The position numbers and the translations under genes were made by a program. Source: Nanogingivalis sp963549415 (GTDB lineage Bacteria; Patescibacteriota; Saccharimonadia; Saccharimonadales; Saccharimonadaceae). From it: DNA of 64,000 nt. The stretch lies in assembly GCA_963549415.1 (NCBI GenBank), contig CAUUYC010000003.1, forward strand, positions 1 through 64,000. Reading direction: 5' to 3'. Below, one piece after another: positions 23,632 to 32,088 of this stretch (position 1 is its first letter; each line of letters starts with the position of its first letter). The notes beneath the pieces were generated by a model. It searched no databases and was not told the origin of the DNA. It saw only the letters and a program-made list of their open reading frames with translations.

Positions 23632-26304
23632 ATGAAAAGATTTTGGGTTGGGTTGAAAAATAAAAAAGTCTGGTTTTTAGTTTTCGTTGCTATTTTTAGT
23701 TTTACATTTTTAGGGTTATTTTCAAATAATGAAGCTAATGCCGAAAAGATTGATGATAAAAACTGTTCAAAATACGGTGGTGTATATAATGCGATTGGTT
23801 GTATGGTTAATACCTCTGGTGTTGGAGGTAGTCAGACGTTAGTTACAGATACTAAAGATCTGGATCGTCTTTATGTTTTAAAGGAAAATAACGATAAATA
23901 TAAAGATTTTAAATGTCCTTCTGGATATAAAAAGGTTCAGGAACCTGGGGCTACTATCTGTAATAAGGATGGTGGAAAATCTGATAAGAAAGAATCATCT
24001 ATTCAGTCTAAAAATACAGTCGACAGCGTTATAAATAGTTTAAAAAACCGCGATGAGTATAATAAAGGTGATTATAACATGACGGATAAAGACTGGAAGG
24101 CTGTAAAAGAAAAATGTAAAGATAAAAAAGGGCAAGATATTAATAATTGTGTTAATGAATACGCTTTATCTAAGGTTGATAGTAAAATAGCAGATAGTCA
24201 AAATAATAAAGACAATAAAGACAAAAATTCTTGCGCTATTGAATGGATTGGTTGGATCGTTTGCCCGATTGTTCGTGGTTCGACTGGTGTTGTTGTAGGT
24301 CTGTATAATTTCATGCAAGCAAATTTCTTAAATATTAAGTCTGATCAACTTTTCTCGAATTCTGGAAAGGGGCAAGAAGCATTTAAACACTGGGTAGCAT
24401 TTAGAGATATTGCAAACATATTTTTTGTAATTATGATTGCAATAATAATTTTCTCGCAAGTAACTGGTGTTGGAATTTCCAACTACGGCATTAAGAAGAT
24501 GCTTCCAAAAATTATTATTTATGCAATTTTAGTCAATATTTCTTGGTATATTGTTGTAATTGCTATTGATATTTCAAACATCGTTGGTAGTACTTTATTC
24601 AAATGGTTATCAGATAACGGTAACTGGAGTTTTTCGAGTGATGTTCAAAAAGAAACATCTCCTGTTGAAGGAATTCTAACGGGTGCGGCAACGACAGGTG
24701 CACTTATTGCTGCTGGAGTTACTGCTGCTCTTGTTGGTGGAGCTACAATTCTTCTATTTATTGTTTCTGCGGCACTTGCCGTTGTTATGACCGTGTTTAT
24801 ATTAATGATAAGGGAAGCGGCAGTCATTGTTCTTGTTGTAACTTCTCCTTTAGCTTTTGTTGCAGGGTTATTGCCAAATACAGAAGGATTCTTCAAAAAG
24901 TGGATCAAGCTTACAAAAAATATGCTAATGATTTACCCGATTTGTTCATTAATAGTTGGTGGTGCTTTGTTTGTTTCTAATTTACTATACGGTGTAGTTG
25001 ATGACCCTCTACTTAAAATTATTTATGGCGTTTTGCCTATACTATCACTATTTGCAATTATTGCAGTTATTAAAACTGTGCTTTCGTTCATCGATGGCTT
25101 GACTGGTGGAAATTTGCGTGGCACTATTGATAAGATGTCTGGTAGAATTAATACGGCTGGTCAGAATTTAAACTGGGCCAAGGCTTCAAGAGAGAAAGCT
25201 GCAAATAGGAGTATTGCTGGGATTCCTATTGGTAAAAATGCTCGTGCAGCAAAATATGAAGAGGGTCAGTATAGAAGAAATCGTAATGAACTTCGAAAAC
25301 TTCAAGCAAAGAGAAACCCTACTGCTTCAGACTATCGAAGAATGGGACAACTTGGTGCTGCTATTGGTGGTTTTGAAAAAGGTCAAACCGACGGAATGGT
25401 TACTGCTATGGCCTCAGGAATTGGCAATAGTGTGTCAAATGTCGATTCTGAGCTTGCAAGAATTTCGAATGTTTCCGATCCTGTTCAACAAGGTTTGATG
25501 TATAGTGCTCTTTCACAAGCGGTAACAAAATCAGGTCTTAATAGCGCGGGCCAAGCTGCCGCAATGAGCAGTATTGCTAGTAGCGCTTTAAATATTGGTG
25601 ATGCGGAACAGAGAAAATCTGTTGCTGCTCAAATTGCCTCGAAAGCAGGTAGTGATATCAAGAAAGTTAATCCTGCCGCAGCAAAAGCAGTTATGCAAGA
25701 TTTTTCTTCAGGAAATATTAAATCTGTTCAAGATTTCGAAAATGATATTTCAACATACTCAGGTGCAAGTGCTAAACAAATGGCTGATTGGTCTGACATG
25801 TCTAGCGCAAATGTTAATGATAACAAAGCGTTTAAAGCAATGCAAAGCGCATTTAATAGTGGTAATCAAAGCAAGATTTCGCAAGCACAGAATATGGGTA
25901 AGATTGCCGAGCAAGCTCTTACTGCCAATGCAAATGGAACAATGTCTCTAACGCCAGATCAGCAAGCTAATTTTGCGGCAATGCAAAAGCTGGCTCAATC
26001 CCATACTTCGCAAGCAGCGCCGGCTGCAGCTACAACGAGCAACAATAGCTCTGCAAATACTCAATCTTCTCCTAGTCAAAAGGTAGAAGTAACTGCTGGG
26101 CAGAGTTGGCAAACATCGGCTTCACAACAAGCTAAGACTAGCTCCTCTGAGGCTGCTTACAGTTCTGGCTCTGTTACGTATAGTGCACCTGCAGCGCAAG
26201 TTAGTCGAGCCTCGCAGCCGATAAATAATAATAATCAAAATATTCAACCTCGGCAAACTGCGAGCGACCCAACTAAATCAAACAGAAAATTTGGTGCTAA
26301 CTAA
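23632..26304 (+). CDS. VirB6/TrbL-like polytopic membrane protein with long disordered tail
   Basis: An 890-residue protein. A signal-like N-terminal segment (residues 8-35) is followed by a Lys/Asp-rich region with paired cysteines. Residues about 200-500 hold six to seven membrane spans with blocks seen in CPR VirB6/TrbL-like proteins (NYGIKKMLPKIIIYAILVNISW, then a segment ending in SPLAFVAGLLPNTE and FFKKW). VirB6 is the inner-membrane channel part of type IV secretion. Residues 500-890 are hydrophilic and rich in Gln, Ser, Ala and Asn. No other type IV secretion gene is in the window, so role and partners are open. The first half has few TTCGAA motifs. Monocistronic with terminator. Confidence 0.6.
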   Translation: MKRFWVGLKNKKVWFLVFVAIFSFTFLGLFSNNEANAEKIDDKNCSKYGGVYNAIGCMVNTSGVGGSQTLVTDTKDLDRLYVLKENNDKYKDFKCPSGYKKVQEPGATICNKDGGKSDKKESSIQSKNTVDSVINSLKNRDEYNKGDYNMTDKDWKAVKEKCKDKKGQDINNCVNEYALSKVDSKIADSQNNKDNKDKNSCAIEWIGWIVCPIVRGSTGVVVGLYNFMQANFLNIKSDQLFSNSGKGQEAFKHWVAFRDIANIFFVIMIAIIIFSQVTGVGISNYGIKKMLPKIIIYAILVNISWYIVVIAIDISNIVGSTLFKWLSDNGNWSFSSDVQKETSPVEGILTGAATTGALIAAGVTAALVGGATILLFIVSAALAVVMTVFILMIREAAVIVLVVTSPLAFVAGLLPNTEGFFKKWIKLTKNMLMIYPICSLIVGGALFVSNLLYGVVDDPLLKIIYGVLPILSLFAIIAVIKTVLSFIDGLTGGNLRGTIDKMSGRINTAGQNLNWAKASREKAANRSIAGIPIGKNARAAKYEEGQYRRNRNELRKLQAKRNPTASDYRRMGQLGAAIGGFEKGQTDGMVTAMASGIGNSVSNVDSELARISNVSDPVQQGLMYSALSQAVTKSGLNSAGQAAAMSSIASSALNIGDAEQRKSVAAQIASKAGSDIKKVNPAAAKAVMQDFSSGNIKSVQDFENDISTYSGASAKQMADWSDMSSANVNDNKAFKAMQSAFNSGNQSKISQAQNMGKIAEQALTANANGTMSLTPDQQANFAAMQKLAQSHTSQAAPAAATTSNNSSANTQSSPSQKVEVTAGQSWQTSASQQAKTSSSEAAYSSGSVTYSAPAAQVSRASQPINNNNQNIQPRQTASDPTKSNRKFGAN

Positions 26305-26308
26305 ATGT

Positions 26309-26347
26309 AAAAACACTCTTCCAAAAAAATGGAAGGGGTGTTTTTTT
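26309..26347 (+). terminator. Terminator of the VirB6-like gene
   Basis: AAAACACTCTTCC pairs with GGAAGGGGTGTTTT, followed by T7. Confidence 0.9.
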
Positions 26348-26399
26348 GCATGAAATATGCTAAAATAAAATAAAGATAATCTAAACTAAAAGGAGAAAT

Positions 26400-27734
26400 A
26401 TGAAAATTGCATTAATTGGTTTTGGGCTCGAGGCAAAAAGTGCTTATGATTATTTTAAAAGTATTGATCAAAATAATACTTTTGAAATTTATGACGAAAA
26501 CCCAAAAAGTAAAATTGAGCTACCAAGTGGCGTTAAATTCTTTGGTAATTTTCATGATTTTTCAAAAATTCAAGCAGATTTGATTGTGCGAACGCCCGCA
26601 GTTAATCCTAGCCGTTTGCCAAAAAATACTAAAATTACATCTGTTACAAATTTATTTTTCGAAAAATGCCCAGCACCAATTATTGGTGTAACCGGCTCAA
26701 AAGGCAAGGGAACGGTGTCGAGTTTTATTGCTGAAATTTTGCGTGTAGCTGGTTTAAGGGTTTATCTTGTTGGCAATATTGGCTTACCAGCACTTAATGA
26801 GCTTTCGAAAATTCAAAAAGATGATGCCGTGATTTATGAACTCAGCAGTTTTCAGCTTTGGGATGCTCAAAAATCGCCACATATTGCAATTTTAAATAAT
26901 CTTGAAGTTGATCACCTTGATGTTCATGATGGCTTTGAAGATTATGTGGCGGCAAAAATGAATATTGCTAAAAATCAAACCGAGAATGATTTTTTTATTT
27001 TTAATGCTGAAAATCCAACAGTTTTAAAAAATGTTGAAAACTTAAAAAATCAGCTCAAGGCAGAGCTTCAGCCTTTTCAGGACCGTAATTTGGCCCATAT
27101 TCAAGAAAACTATTTTTTATGGGGAGATGAAGTTCTCTTTGAAACTGATATTTTGAAAATTCCAGGCGAACATAATCAAAAAAACGCTTGCGCCGCAATG
27201 ATTGCAACTTTTGATTTTTTGCGTGAAAAAGGTTTTGAAATTGATGAAATCTTTGATTTTTGGCGAGAAGGGCTTTCGAAATTTACAGGTTTGCCACATC
27301 GGTTAAAATTTGTTCGTGAGTTTGAAGGTGTGCGATTTTATGATGATTCAATCGCAACCACACCGGGTAGCGCAATTGCTGCACTAAATTCTTTCGAAAA
27401 GCCAAAAATTCTAATTCTTGGCGGAAGCAATAAAGGCGCTGATTTAAGTGGGCTGATTGAAAAAATTGCAAAAATGCCAGAGCAAGAACTTCGAAAGGTA
27501 ATTTTAATGGGGGCAGAATCTGAAAAACTAGCTCAGAAATTGATATCAAGCGGATTCGAGCGATTTATAAATTTAGGTGTAAAAACAAATATGCAAGAAG
27601 TTGTGAAAACTGCTTTCAAAAACGCAAAAAGCGGTGATGTGGTTATTTTAAGCCCTGCTCATGCCAGTTTCGATATGTTTAAAAGTTATGTTGATCGCGG
27701 TGAACAATTTGTTGAAAATGTAAATCTTTTATGA
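26400..27734 (+). CDS. murD: UDP-N-acetylmuramoylalanine-D-glutamate ligase
   Basis: MurD adds D-Glu to UDP-MurNAc-L-Ala in peptidoglycan precursor synthesis. The 444-residue protein has the N-terminal nucleotide-sugar domain, the ATP loop GVTGSKGKGTVSSF at about residue 98, YELSSFQLW, the NLEVDHLDVHDGFEDY segment and the C-terminal domain with DDSIATTP and ILGGSNKG. AAAGGAG precedes the ATG. It stops at TGA and lies 20 kb away from the dcw cluster. The promoter of mscL is inside its 3' end. Confidence 0.96.
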   Translation: MKIALIGFGLEAKSAYDYFKSIDQNNTFEIYDENPKSKIELPSGVKFFGNFHDFSKIQADLIVRTPAVNPSRLPKNTKITSVTNLFFEKCPAPIIGVTGSKGKGTVSSFIAEILRVAGLRVYLVGNIGLPALNELSKIQKDDAVIYELSSFQLWDAQKSPHIAILNNLEVDHLDVHDGFEDYVAAKMNIAKNQTENDFFIFNAENPTVLKNVENLKNQLKAELQPFQDRNLAHIQENYFLWGDEVLFETDILKIPGEHNQKNACAAMIATFDFLREKGFEIDEIFDFWREGLSKFTGLPHRLKFVREFEGVRFYDDSIATTPGSAIAALNSFEKPKILILGGSNKGADLSGLIEKIAKMPEQELRKVILMGAESEKLAQKLISSGFERFINLGVKTNMQEVVKTAFKNAKSGDVVILSPAHASFDMFKSYVDRGEQFVENVNLL

Positions 27735-27740
27735 TAAAAT
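27712..27740 (+). promoter_or_regulatory. Leaderless-type promoter of mscL
   Basis: TTGAAA at 27,712-27,717 (inside murD), 17 nt, TAAAAT at 27,735-27,740, 7 nt before the ATG. Confidence 0.78.
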
Positions 27741-27747
27741 TTATATT

Positions 27748-28167
27748 ATGACTAAAAAACAAGCTAAATCTACAAAGAAATCTGCTTTAAAATTAAAGGC
27801 AGTAGACCCAAAAGCGCAATTTGCGGGTTTTAAAAAATTTATTAAAGATCAAGGATTGATCGGAATGGCGATCGGTTTAATTCTCGGAACAGCTTCTGGA
27901 GATCTTGTTAAATCTTTGATTAATAATATCATTATGCCACCACTTGGTTTCGTTCTTGGATCGGCCGAAGGCTTGAAAGGTGTTGTTTGGAATATGGGAA
28001 AAACACCAGCAGGCAAAGAAGCGGTTCTTTCTTATGGTGCATTTTTGAATGATGTCATTAACTTTTTGGTAATTGCATTCGTTGTATATTTCGTACTTTT
28101 GTTTGTTGAAAAACTTTTCACAGACGATGATATTGAAGCAGAGGCTGAAGAGGCAGCAAAGAAATAA
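27748..28167 (+). CDS. mscL: Large-conductance mechanosensitive channel
   Basis: MscL opens under membrane tension and releases solutes during osmotic downshock. The conserved first helix and TM1 are clear (FKKFIKDQGLIGMAIGLILG, then GDLVKSLINNIIMPPLG), and a second membrane span (FLVIAFVVYFVLLFV) is near residue 110. The 139-residue length is normal, with an extra Lys-rich N-terminal stretch of about 25 residues. Leaderless promoter. prfB starts 3 nt after its stop, so they form an operon. Confidence 0.9.
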   Translation: MTKKQAKSTKKSALKLKAVDPKAQFAGFKKFIKDQGLIGMAIGLILGTASGDLVKSLINNIIMPPLGFVLGSAEGLKGVVWNMGKTPAGKEAVLSYGAFLNDVINFLVIAFVVYFVLLFVEKLFTDDDIEAEAEEAAKK

Positions 28168-28170
28168 ATT

Positions 28171-29250
28171 ATGGATAAGCTGAAAGCTCGTGTTGGCGAA
28201 ATTTTAAATGAGCTTGAAAAAGCGAGCTTGAAGCTTAATCTTGAAAGCAAAAAAAATCAAATCTCAGATTTAGAGGTTGAAATTTCGAATCCAGAAATTT
28301 GGCTAAACCCTAAAACTGCACAAGAAAAAGTTAAAAAACTTGCTGATTTAAACAAGGAAATCCACCCTTGGTTGGTTTTAAAAACGCAAGTTGAAGACAT
28401 TCTAGAATTAATAAATCTTAGCGATGATGAGCTTCTTGAAGAGTTTGAATCTCAAATTTTGCAATTTGAAAATGATTTTGAAGAGCTAAAAAAACAGCTT
28501 TTATTTGATGGGGAATTTGACAGCGGCGATGCAATCGTTCGAATTACTGCTGGTGTTGGCGGAACTGATGCACAAGATTTTGCTGAAATGTTGGAGCGAA
28601 TGTATTTGCGTTGGGCTGAAAAAAATAATCTAAAAACCGAGCAAATTGAGCGAAGCGTTGGTGAAGAAGCTGGAATTAAAACTAGCGTTTTCGAAATTCA
28701 AGGCCTTTATGCTTATGGCAAAATGCGAAGTGAAAATGGCGTACATCGTTTGGTGCGGATTTCGCCATTTAACAGTGGTGGAACTCGTGAAACTTCTTTT
28801 GCTTTAGTTGAAGTTTTGCCAAAAATTGATACACCAGAACATGTTGAGATTGCTGAAAAAGACCTTCGAATTGATGTTTATCGCTCTGGCGGAAAGGGTG
28901 GGCAAGGTGTAAATACGACTGATTCAGCGGTACGAATTACACATATTCCAACTGGTACGGTTGTGGCAATTCAGAATGAACGCTCTCAAACACAAAATAA
29001 AGAGACCGCAATGAACATTTTGCGTGGAAAGCTCGTGCAAATGAAAATGGAACAGCACGCACAGAATTTGAGTGAACTTCAAGCTGGAAAATCTGCTGAT
29101 TGGGGCTCGCAAATTCGAAATTATGTTCTAAACCCTTATAAAATAGTTAAAGATACACGAACTAAGTATGAAGAAAAAGATGTTGAAAAGGTCTTAAACG
29201 GCGAAATTGACGGATTTATCTTTGCATTTTTAGAAAGTTCAAAAGAGTAA
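28171..29250 (+). CDS. prfB: Peptide chain release factor 2
   Basis: RF2 reads UAA and UGA. The anticodon-like tripeptide SPF occurs in VRISPFNSGGTRETSFA at about residue 198, and the catalytic GGQ loop in SGGKGGQGVNTTDSAVR near 240. At 359 residues it is full length in a single frame: the programmed frameshift found near codon 25 in many prfB genes is absent, and no in-frame UGA is seen. Its presence fits the use of TGA as a stop in this window. Confidence 0.97.
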   Translation: MDKLKARVGEILNELEKASLKLNLESKKNQISDLEVEISNPEIWLNPKTAQEKVKKLADLNKEIHPWLVLKTQVEDILELINLSDDELLEEFESQILQFENDFEELKKQLLFDGEFDSGDAIVRITAGVGGTDAQDFAEMLERMYLRWAEKNNLKTEQIERSVGEEAGIKTSVFEIQGLYAYGKMRSENGVHRLVRISPFNSGGTRETSFALVEVLPKIDTPEHVEIAEKDLRIDVYRSGGKGGQGVNTTDSAVRITHIPTGTVVAIQNERSQTQNKETAMNILRGKLVQMKMEQHAQNLSELQAGKSADWGSQIRNYVLNPYKIVKDTRTKYEEKDVEKVLNGEIDGFIFAFLESSKE

Positions 29251-29319
29251 AAACATAAGCATATAATAAAACTTTAATTTTGCGATACGCTTATTCTGCA
29301 ATAAAATTTTAAAAAACTC

Positions 29320-29348
29320 TTGCAATAAAAAAGCTTATACTGTATAAT
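29320..29348 (+). promoter_or_regulatory. Promoter of tRNA-Phe
   Basis: TTGCAA at 29,320-29,325, 17 nt, TATAAT at 29,343-29,348, 11 nt before the mature 5' end. Confidence 0.82.
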
Positions 29349-29359
29349 TGATAAAGGTT

Positions 29360-29435
29360 GGCTCTTTAGCTCAGTTGGTAGAGCAGAGGCCTGAAGAGCC
29401 TTGTGTCCCCAGTTCAAGTCTGGGAGGAGCCACCA
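29360..29435 (+). tRNA. tRNA-Phe (GAA)
   Basis: A 76-nt cloverleaf: acceptor GGCTCTT with AGGAGCC, D stem GCTC/GAGC, anticodon stem GAGGC/GCCTT with loop CTGAAGA giving anticodon GAA, T stem CCCAG/CTGGG with loop TTCAAGT, discriminator A and an encoded CCA end. It is transcribed alone from its own promoter. Confidence 0.97.
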
Positions 29436-29498
29436 ATTTTTTGATAAATTCCGCTTTGGCGGTTTTTTATTTTTATAAAATAAAGTTTCGAAAAGCAC

Positions 29499-29526
29499 TT
29501 GAAAAATTTAAAAACATAAGTATAAT
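29499..29526 (+). promoter_or_regulatory. Leaderless-type promoter of the 29,534 gene
   Basis: TTGAAA at 29,499-29,504, 16 nt containing ACATAAG, TATAAT at 29,521-29,526, 7 nt before the ATG. Confidence 0.75.
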
Positions 29527-29533
29527 GGTAGAT

Positions 29534-30208
29534 ATGAATAGATTCAAAAAAGGTGCAGTTAAAGGTTCAACAATCGCAATTATTCTGTTGAGCATCGGTT
29601 TTGCTGGTGCTGGTTCATTTGGAATTTGGGCTTATATTGAATACAACAATGTAAAAACAGATGTTGAAGGAAAAATTGACTTACAAGTTGCTGAAGGGAA
29701 ACGAAAACAGCAAGAAGATGATGAAAAGAAATATAACGAAGAGCGACGGAAAACCGTTAAAGAATTTCGTGCTCCAGAAGATTTAGGAAAGGTAACTTTT
29801 AGTTATCCAACATTCTGGAATCAGTATGTTGAATCTAATGGTTCTGATCGAAAGGGGTTCTTCTCTTATTTTTATCCAGATACGGTGCCACCGGTTCCAA
29901 AAGATGGTAAAGACACTCAACGTTTCGGTTTGCGCGTAGCTATTTATGAAAAGAGTGTAGACGAAGTTCTTAAAGAATTTAACGAAGCTATCAAAAAGGG
30001 TGAGCTTTCTTCTGAAGCCGTAACGGTTAATGGATATCCAGCAACAAAAATTGCAGGATTATTCCCTGGACCAGAGAAGAATAATCGAATCCGTGGAACA
30101 GCTTACTATTTTAAATTAAACAGCAAAACTTTGATGATTCGAACTGATGCTGACACTTACAATAACGTCTTGAACGAAAATGTTTTAAGCACTCTAAAAA
30201 TGGATTAG
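29534..30208 (+). CDS. Single-pass membrane protein, unknown function
   Basis: A 224-residue protein with a short basic N terminus, one membrane span (STIAIILLSIGFAGAGSFGIW, within the first 35 residues), a charged linker of about 40 residues and an extracytoplasmic beta-rich domain (VTFSYPTFWNQYVES, LRVAIYEKSVDEVL, YYFKLNSKTLMIRTDAD). The domain resembles short secreted PsbP/lipoprotein-like folds in pattern only. I place the start at 29,534 because the earlier ATG overlaps the -10; the gene is then leaderless. Confidence 0.75.
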   Translation: MNRFKKGAVKGSTIAIILLSIGFAGAGSFGIWAYIEYNNVKTDVEGKIDLQVAEGKRKQQEDDEKKYNEERRKTVKEFRAPEDLGKVTFSYPTFWNQYVESNGSDRKGFFSYFYPDTVPPVPKDGKDTQRFGLRVAIYEKSVDEVLKEFNEAIKKGELSSEAVTVNGYPATKIAGLFPGPEKNNRIRGTAYYFKLNSKTLMIRTDADTYNNVLNENVLSTLKMD

Positions 30209-30244
30209 CTTTTAAAAATAGCAAAAATTTGCTATAATAAAAAT

Positions 30245-30961
30245 ATGGATGAGCGGGAGTTTTTAAATCTGGTAGCAAAAGAAAGTAGTTTTCTTATTGC
30301 TGCTCACGAGATGAAAACCCCGCTTTCAATTATTCGCCAGCTTTCTTTAACTTTGAATGATGATGAAATTGAGCTTTCTAATTCTGAAAAAAGCCGAATT
30401 TTGCGCCAAATCGATATCACTAGCGAGAGGGCTTTGCGACTCGTTCAAGATTTAACTAAAATTTCAAAGCTTGAAGATGCAATGTTCGAGCTTGAGCCTA
30501 TAAATTCGAAAAAAATCTGTAATGATGTAGTTGCAGAAATTGCCGATGTTTTTAAACTTCATGGTAGAGTTATTAGGTTTAAAAATGTTCGAAAAAATGA
30601 GTTAATCATGGCAAATTATGAATTACTTCGTTCAATTTTGATGAACTTCTCAGATAACGCACTTTATTCTTCGAACGAAAAGAGTGAAGTTGAAATTAAA
30701 ATTTCAAATATTGGTGAAAAAGTTCGAATTTCAGTTCGAGATTATGGCGAAGAATTACCGCTTTCAATTTGGCGTTCAATTAAAAAACAGAATCATCAGC
30801 CGGTTCGAGCGAATTCTCGGCCGCAGAGTTCTGGCTTGGGTATTTTTATTGCTCAAAGTTTTGCAACAGCAATGGGGGCAAAAATTGGTGTCATCCGCCA
30901 TCGTGATGGAAGCACTTTTTATGTTGATTTAAACCGTTCTGGTCAGTTGAGTTTATTGTGA
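30245..30961 (+). CDS. Sensor histidine kinase without sensor or membrane domain
   Basis: A 238-residue kinase. The H-box FLIAAHEMKTPLSIIRQL is at the very N terminus (His near residue 21), followed by an HATPase domain with an N-box-like LLRSILMNFSDNALYSS and a G-box-like SGLGIFIAQSFATAMG. There is no membrane span and no PAS or other input domain, so signals must come from a partner or from the dimer itself. TATAAT ends 6 nt before the ATG (leaderless). It overlaps the next gene, a receiver, by 4 nt. Confidence 0.88.
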   Translation: MDEREFLNLVAKESSFLIAAHEMKTPLSIIRQLSLTLNDDEIELSNSEKSRILRQIDITSERALRLVQDLTKISKLEDAMFELEPINSKKICNDVVAEIADVFKLHGRVIRFKNVRKNELIMANYELLRSILMNFSDNALYSSNEKSEVEIKISNIGEKVRISVRDYGEELPLSIWRSIKKQNHQPVRANSRPQSSGLGIFIAQSFATAMGAKIGVIRHRDGSTFYVDLNRSGQLSLL

Positions 30962-31323
30962 AAAAAATTTTAATTATTGAAGATAATACAATCTTGGCAG
31001 ATAATTTCGAAATAATTTTGCGTTCAAATTTTTTAATTTCGAAAGTTAATTCTGCGCAAAAAGCAATCTTAGAGATTGATAGAAATTTACCAGATTTAAT
31101 TTTTCTTGATATTTTGCTTGAAGGCCACTCGGCATTTGCTCTTTTAAATGAATTGCAGAGCTATACCGATACGGCAAAAATTCCAGTGGTAATTTGTTCA
31201 GATTTAGCAAGCGAAATAGATTTCGAAAGTTTAAAATCTTTCAATGTTCGCCATATTTTCGATAAATCTCAAGTTTCACCAAAAGAAATTCGCACAAAAA
31301 TCAAGGAGATTCTAGATGAATAA
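30958..31323 (+). CDS. Stand-alone response regulator receiver
   Basis: A 121-residue receiver domain with no output domain, starting at GTG in the GTGA overlap with the kinase. The phosphorylation site Asp lies in LIFLDILLEG, acidic residues in IIEDN, the Ser/Thr switch in VICSD and Lys in HIFDKSQ. It is presumably phosphorylated by the kinase and acts by protein contact. Co-translated with the kinase and with recO, which begins 8 nt before its end. Confidence 0.88.
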   Translation: MKKILIIEDNTILADNFEIILRSNFLISKVNSAQKAILEIDRNLPDLIFLDILLEGHSAFALLNELQSYTDTAKIPVVICSDLASEIDFESLKSFNVRHIFDKSQVSPKEIRTKIKEILDE

Positions 31324-31987
31324 TTCACGCAAAAAAACTCTGGCTATAGTTTTGCGGCGAACTGATTTTGGTGAGGCCGACCGAATTGTAAATTTATTAA
31401 CTCCAAATGGTAAACAGGTGGCAATTGCGCGCGGCGTTCGAAAGCCAAAATCAAAACTTGCTGGCGGAATTGAGTTTTTTTCACTAAATGAGGTGGTTTT
31501 AATCGAGGGCAAAAGTGAAATAAAAACGCTTTCTTCAGCGCGAATGTGTGAGTTTTTTGGTGAAATTTTGAAAGATTTTGAAAGAACCGATTTTGCTTAC
31601 CAATCAATTAAAAAGATTTCGAATCTCTGCGAGCATATTGATTCAGTTGAATTTTTCGAAATTTTGTTAAAAGTCTTTCGCAGTTTGAATGATTTTGAAA
31701 TCAGCTTAGATTTGGTTCGAAAATGGTTTATTCTTAAAATTGCAGAATTTTCTGGCGATGAAATTAATCTTGAAACAGATAAAAATGGCACGAAATTGCA
31801 GGCGAATTTAAGATATGATTTTGATTTTTATGATAAGGTTTTTGTGGAAAGTTTTAGCGGTAAATTTGATGCAAATGATATCAAATTTTTGCGATTAATG
31901 GTTTCAAGTGAGCCAAAAGTTATTTCAAAAATTAAGAGTTGTGAGATTTTTTTGAACAAAATTGAAGAGATAGTTCCAAGATTTTAA
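31316..31987 (+). CDS. recO: DNA repair protein RecO
   Basis: RecO helps load RecA on gapped DNA with RecR (RecFOR pathway). The N-terminal OB-fold is typical: TLAIVLRRTDFGEADRIVNLLTP, then IARGVRKPKSKLAGGIEFF. The rest is helical, as in the family; the zinc-binding Cys cluster of some RecO proteins is not evident. At 223 residues it has normal length. It overlaps the receiver gene by 8 nt and ends the operon at a hairpin terminator. Confidence 0.9.
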   Translation: MNNSRKKTLAIVLRRTDFGEADRIVNLLTPNGKQVAIARGVRKPKSKLAGGIEFFSLNEVVLIEGKSEIKTLSSARMCEFFGEILKDFERTDFAYQSIKKISNLCEHIDSVEFFEILLKVFRSLNDFEISLDLVRKWFILKIAEFSGDEINLETDKNGTKLQANLRYDFDFYDKVFVESFSGKFDANDIKFLRLMVSSEPKVISKIKSCEIFLNKIEEIVPRF

Positions 31988-32012
31988 AATAGGCTTTTAA
32001 AAGTCTATTTTT
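31988..32012 (+). terminator. Terminator of the kinase-receiver-recO operon
   Basis: AATAGGCTT pairs with AAGTCTATT, followed by TTTTGTTATTT. Confidence 0.75.
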
Positions 32013-32016
32013 GTTA

Positions 32017-32062
32017 TTTACTTTTAAAAAAGAAAGTGGTATAATGGCTTTAAGCATAAGTA
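32017..32062 (+). promoter_or_regulatory. Promoter and shared transcript start of the 32,089 surface gene
   Basis: A weak TTTACT at 32,017-32,022, 17 nt, TATAAT at 32,040-32,045, then TTTAAGCATAAGTA at 32,049-32,062, identical to 3342-3355 upstream of the MucBP surface gene. Confidence 0.72.
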
Positions 32063-32088
32063 TTTATATAATTAAAAAGGGAGAAAAA

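Noticed and set aside
28171..28300. Programmed frameshift in prfB
   Set aside because: The frame is continuous from the ATG through the GGQ motif and no in-frame TGA occurs near codon 25.
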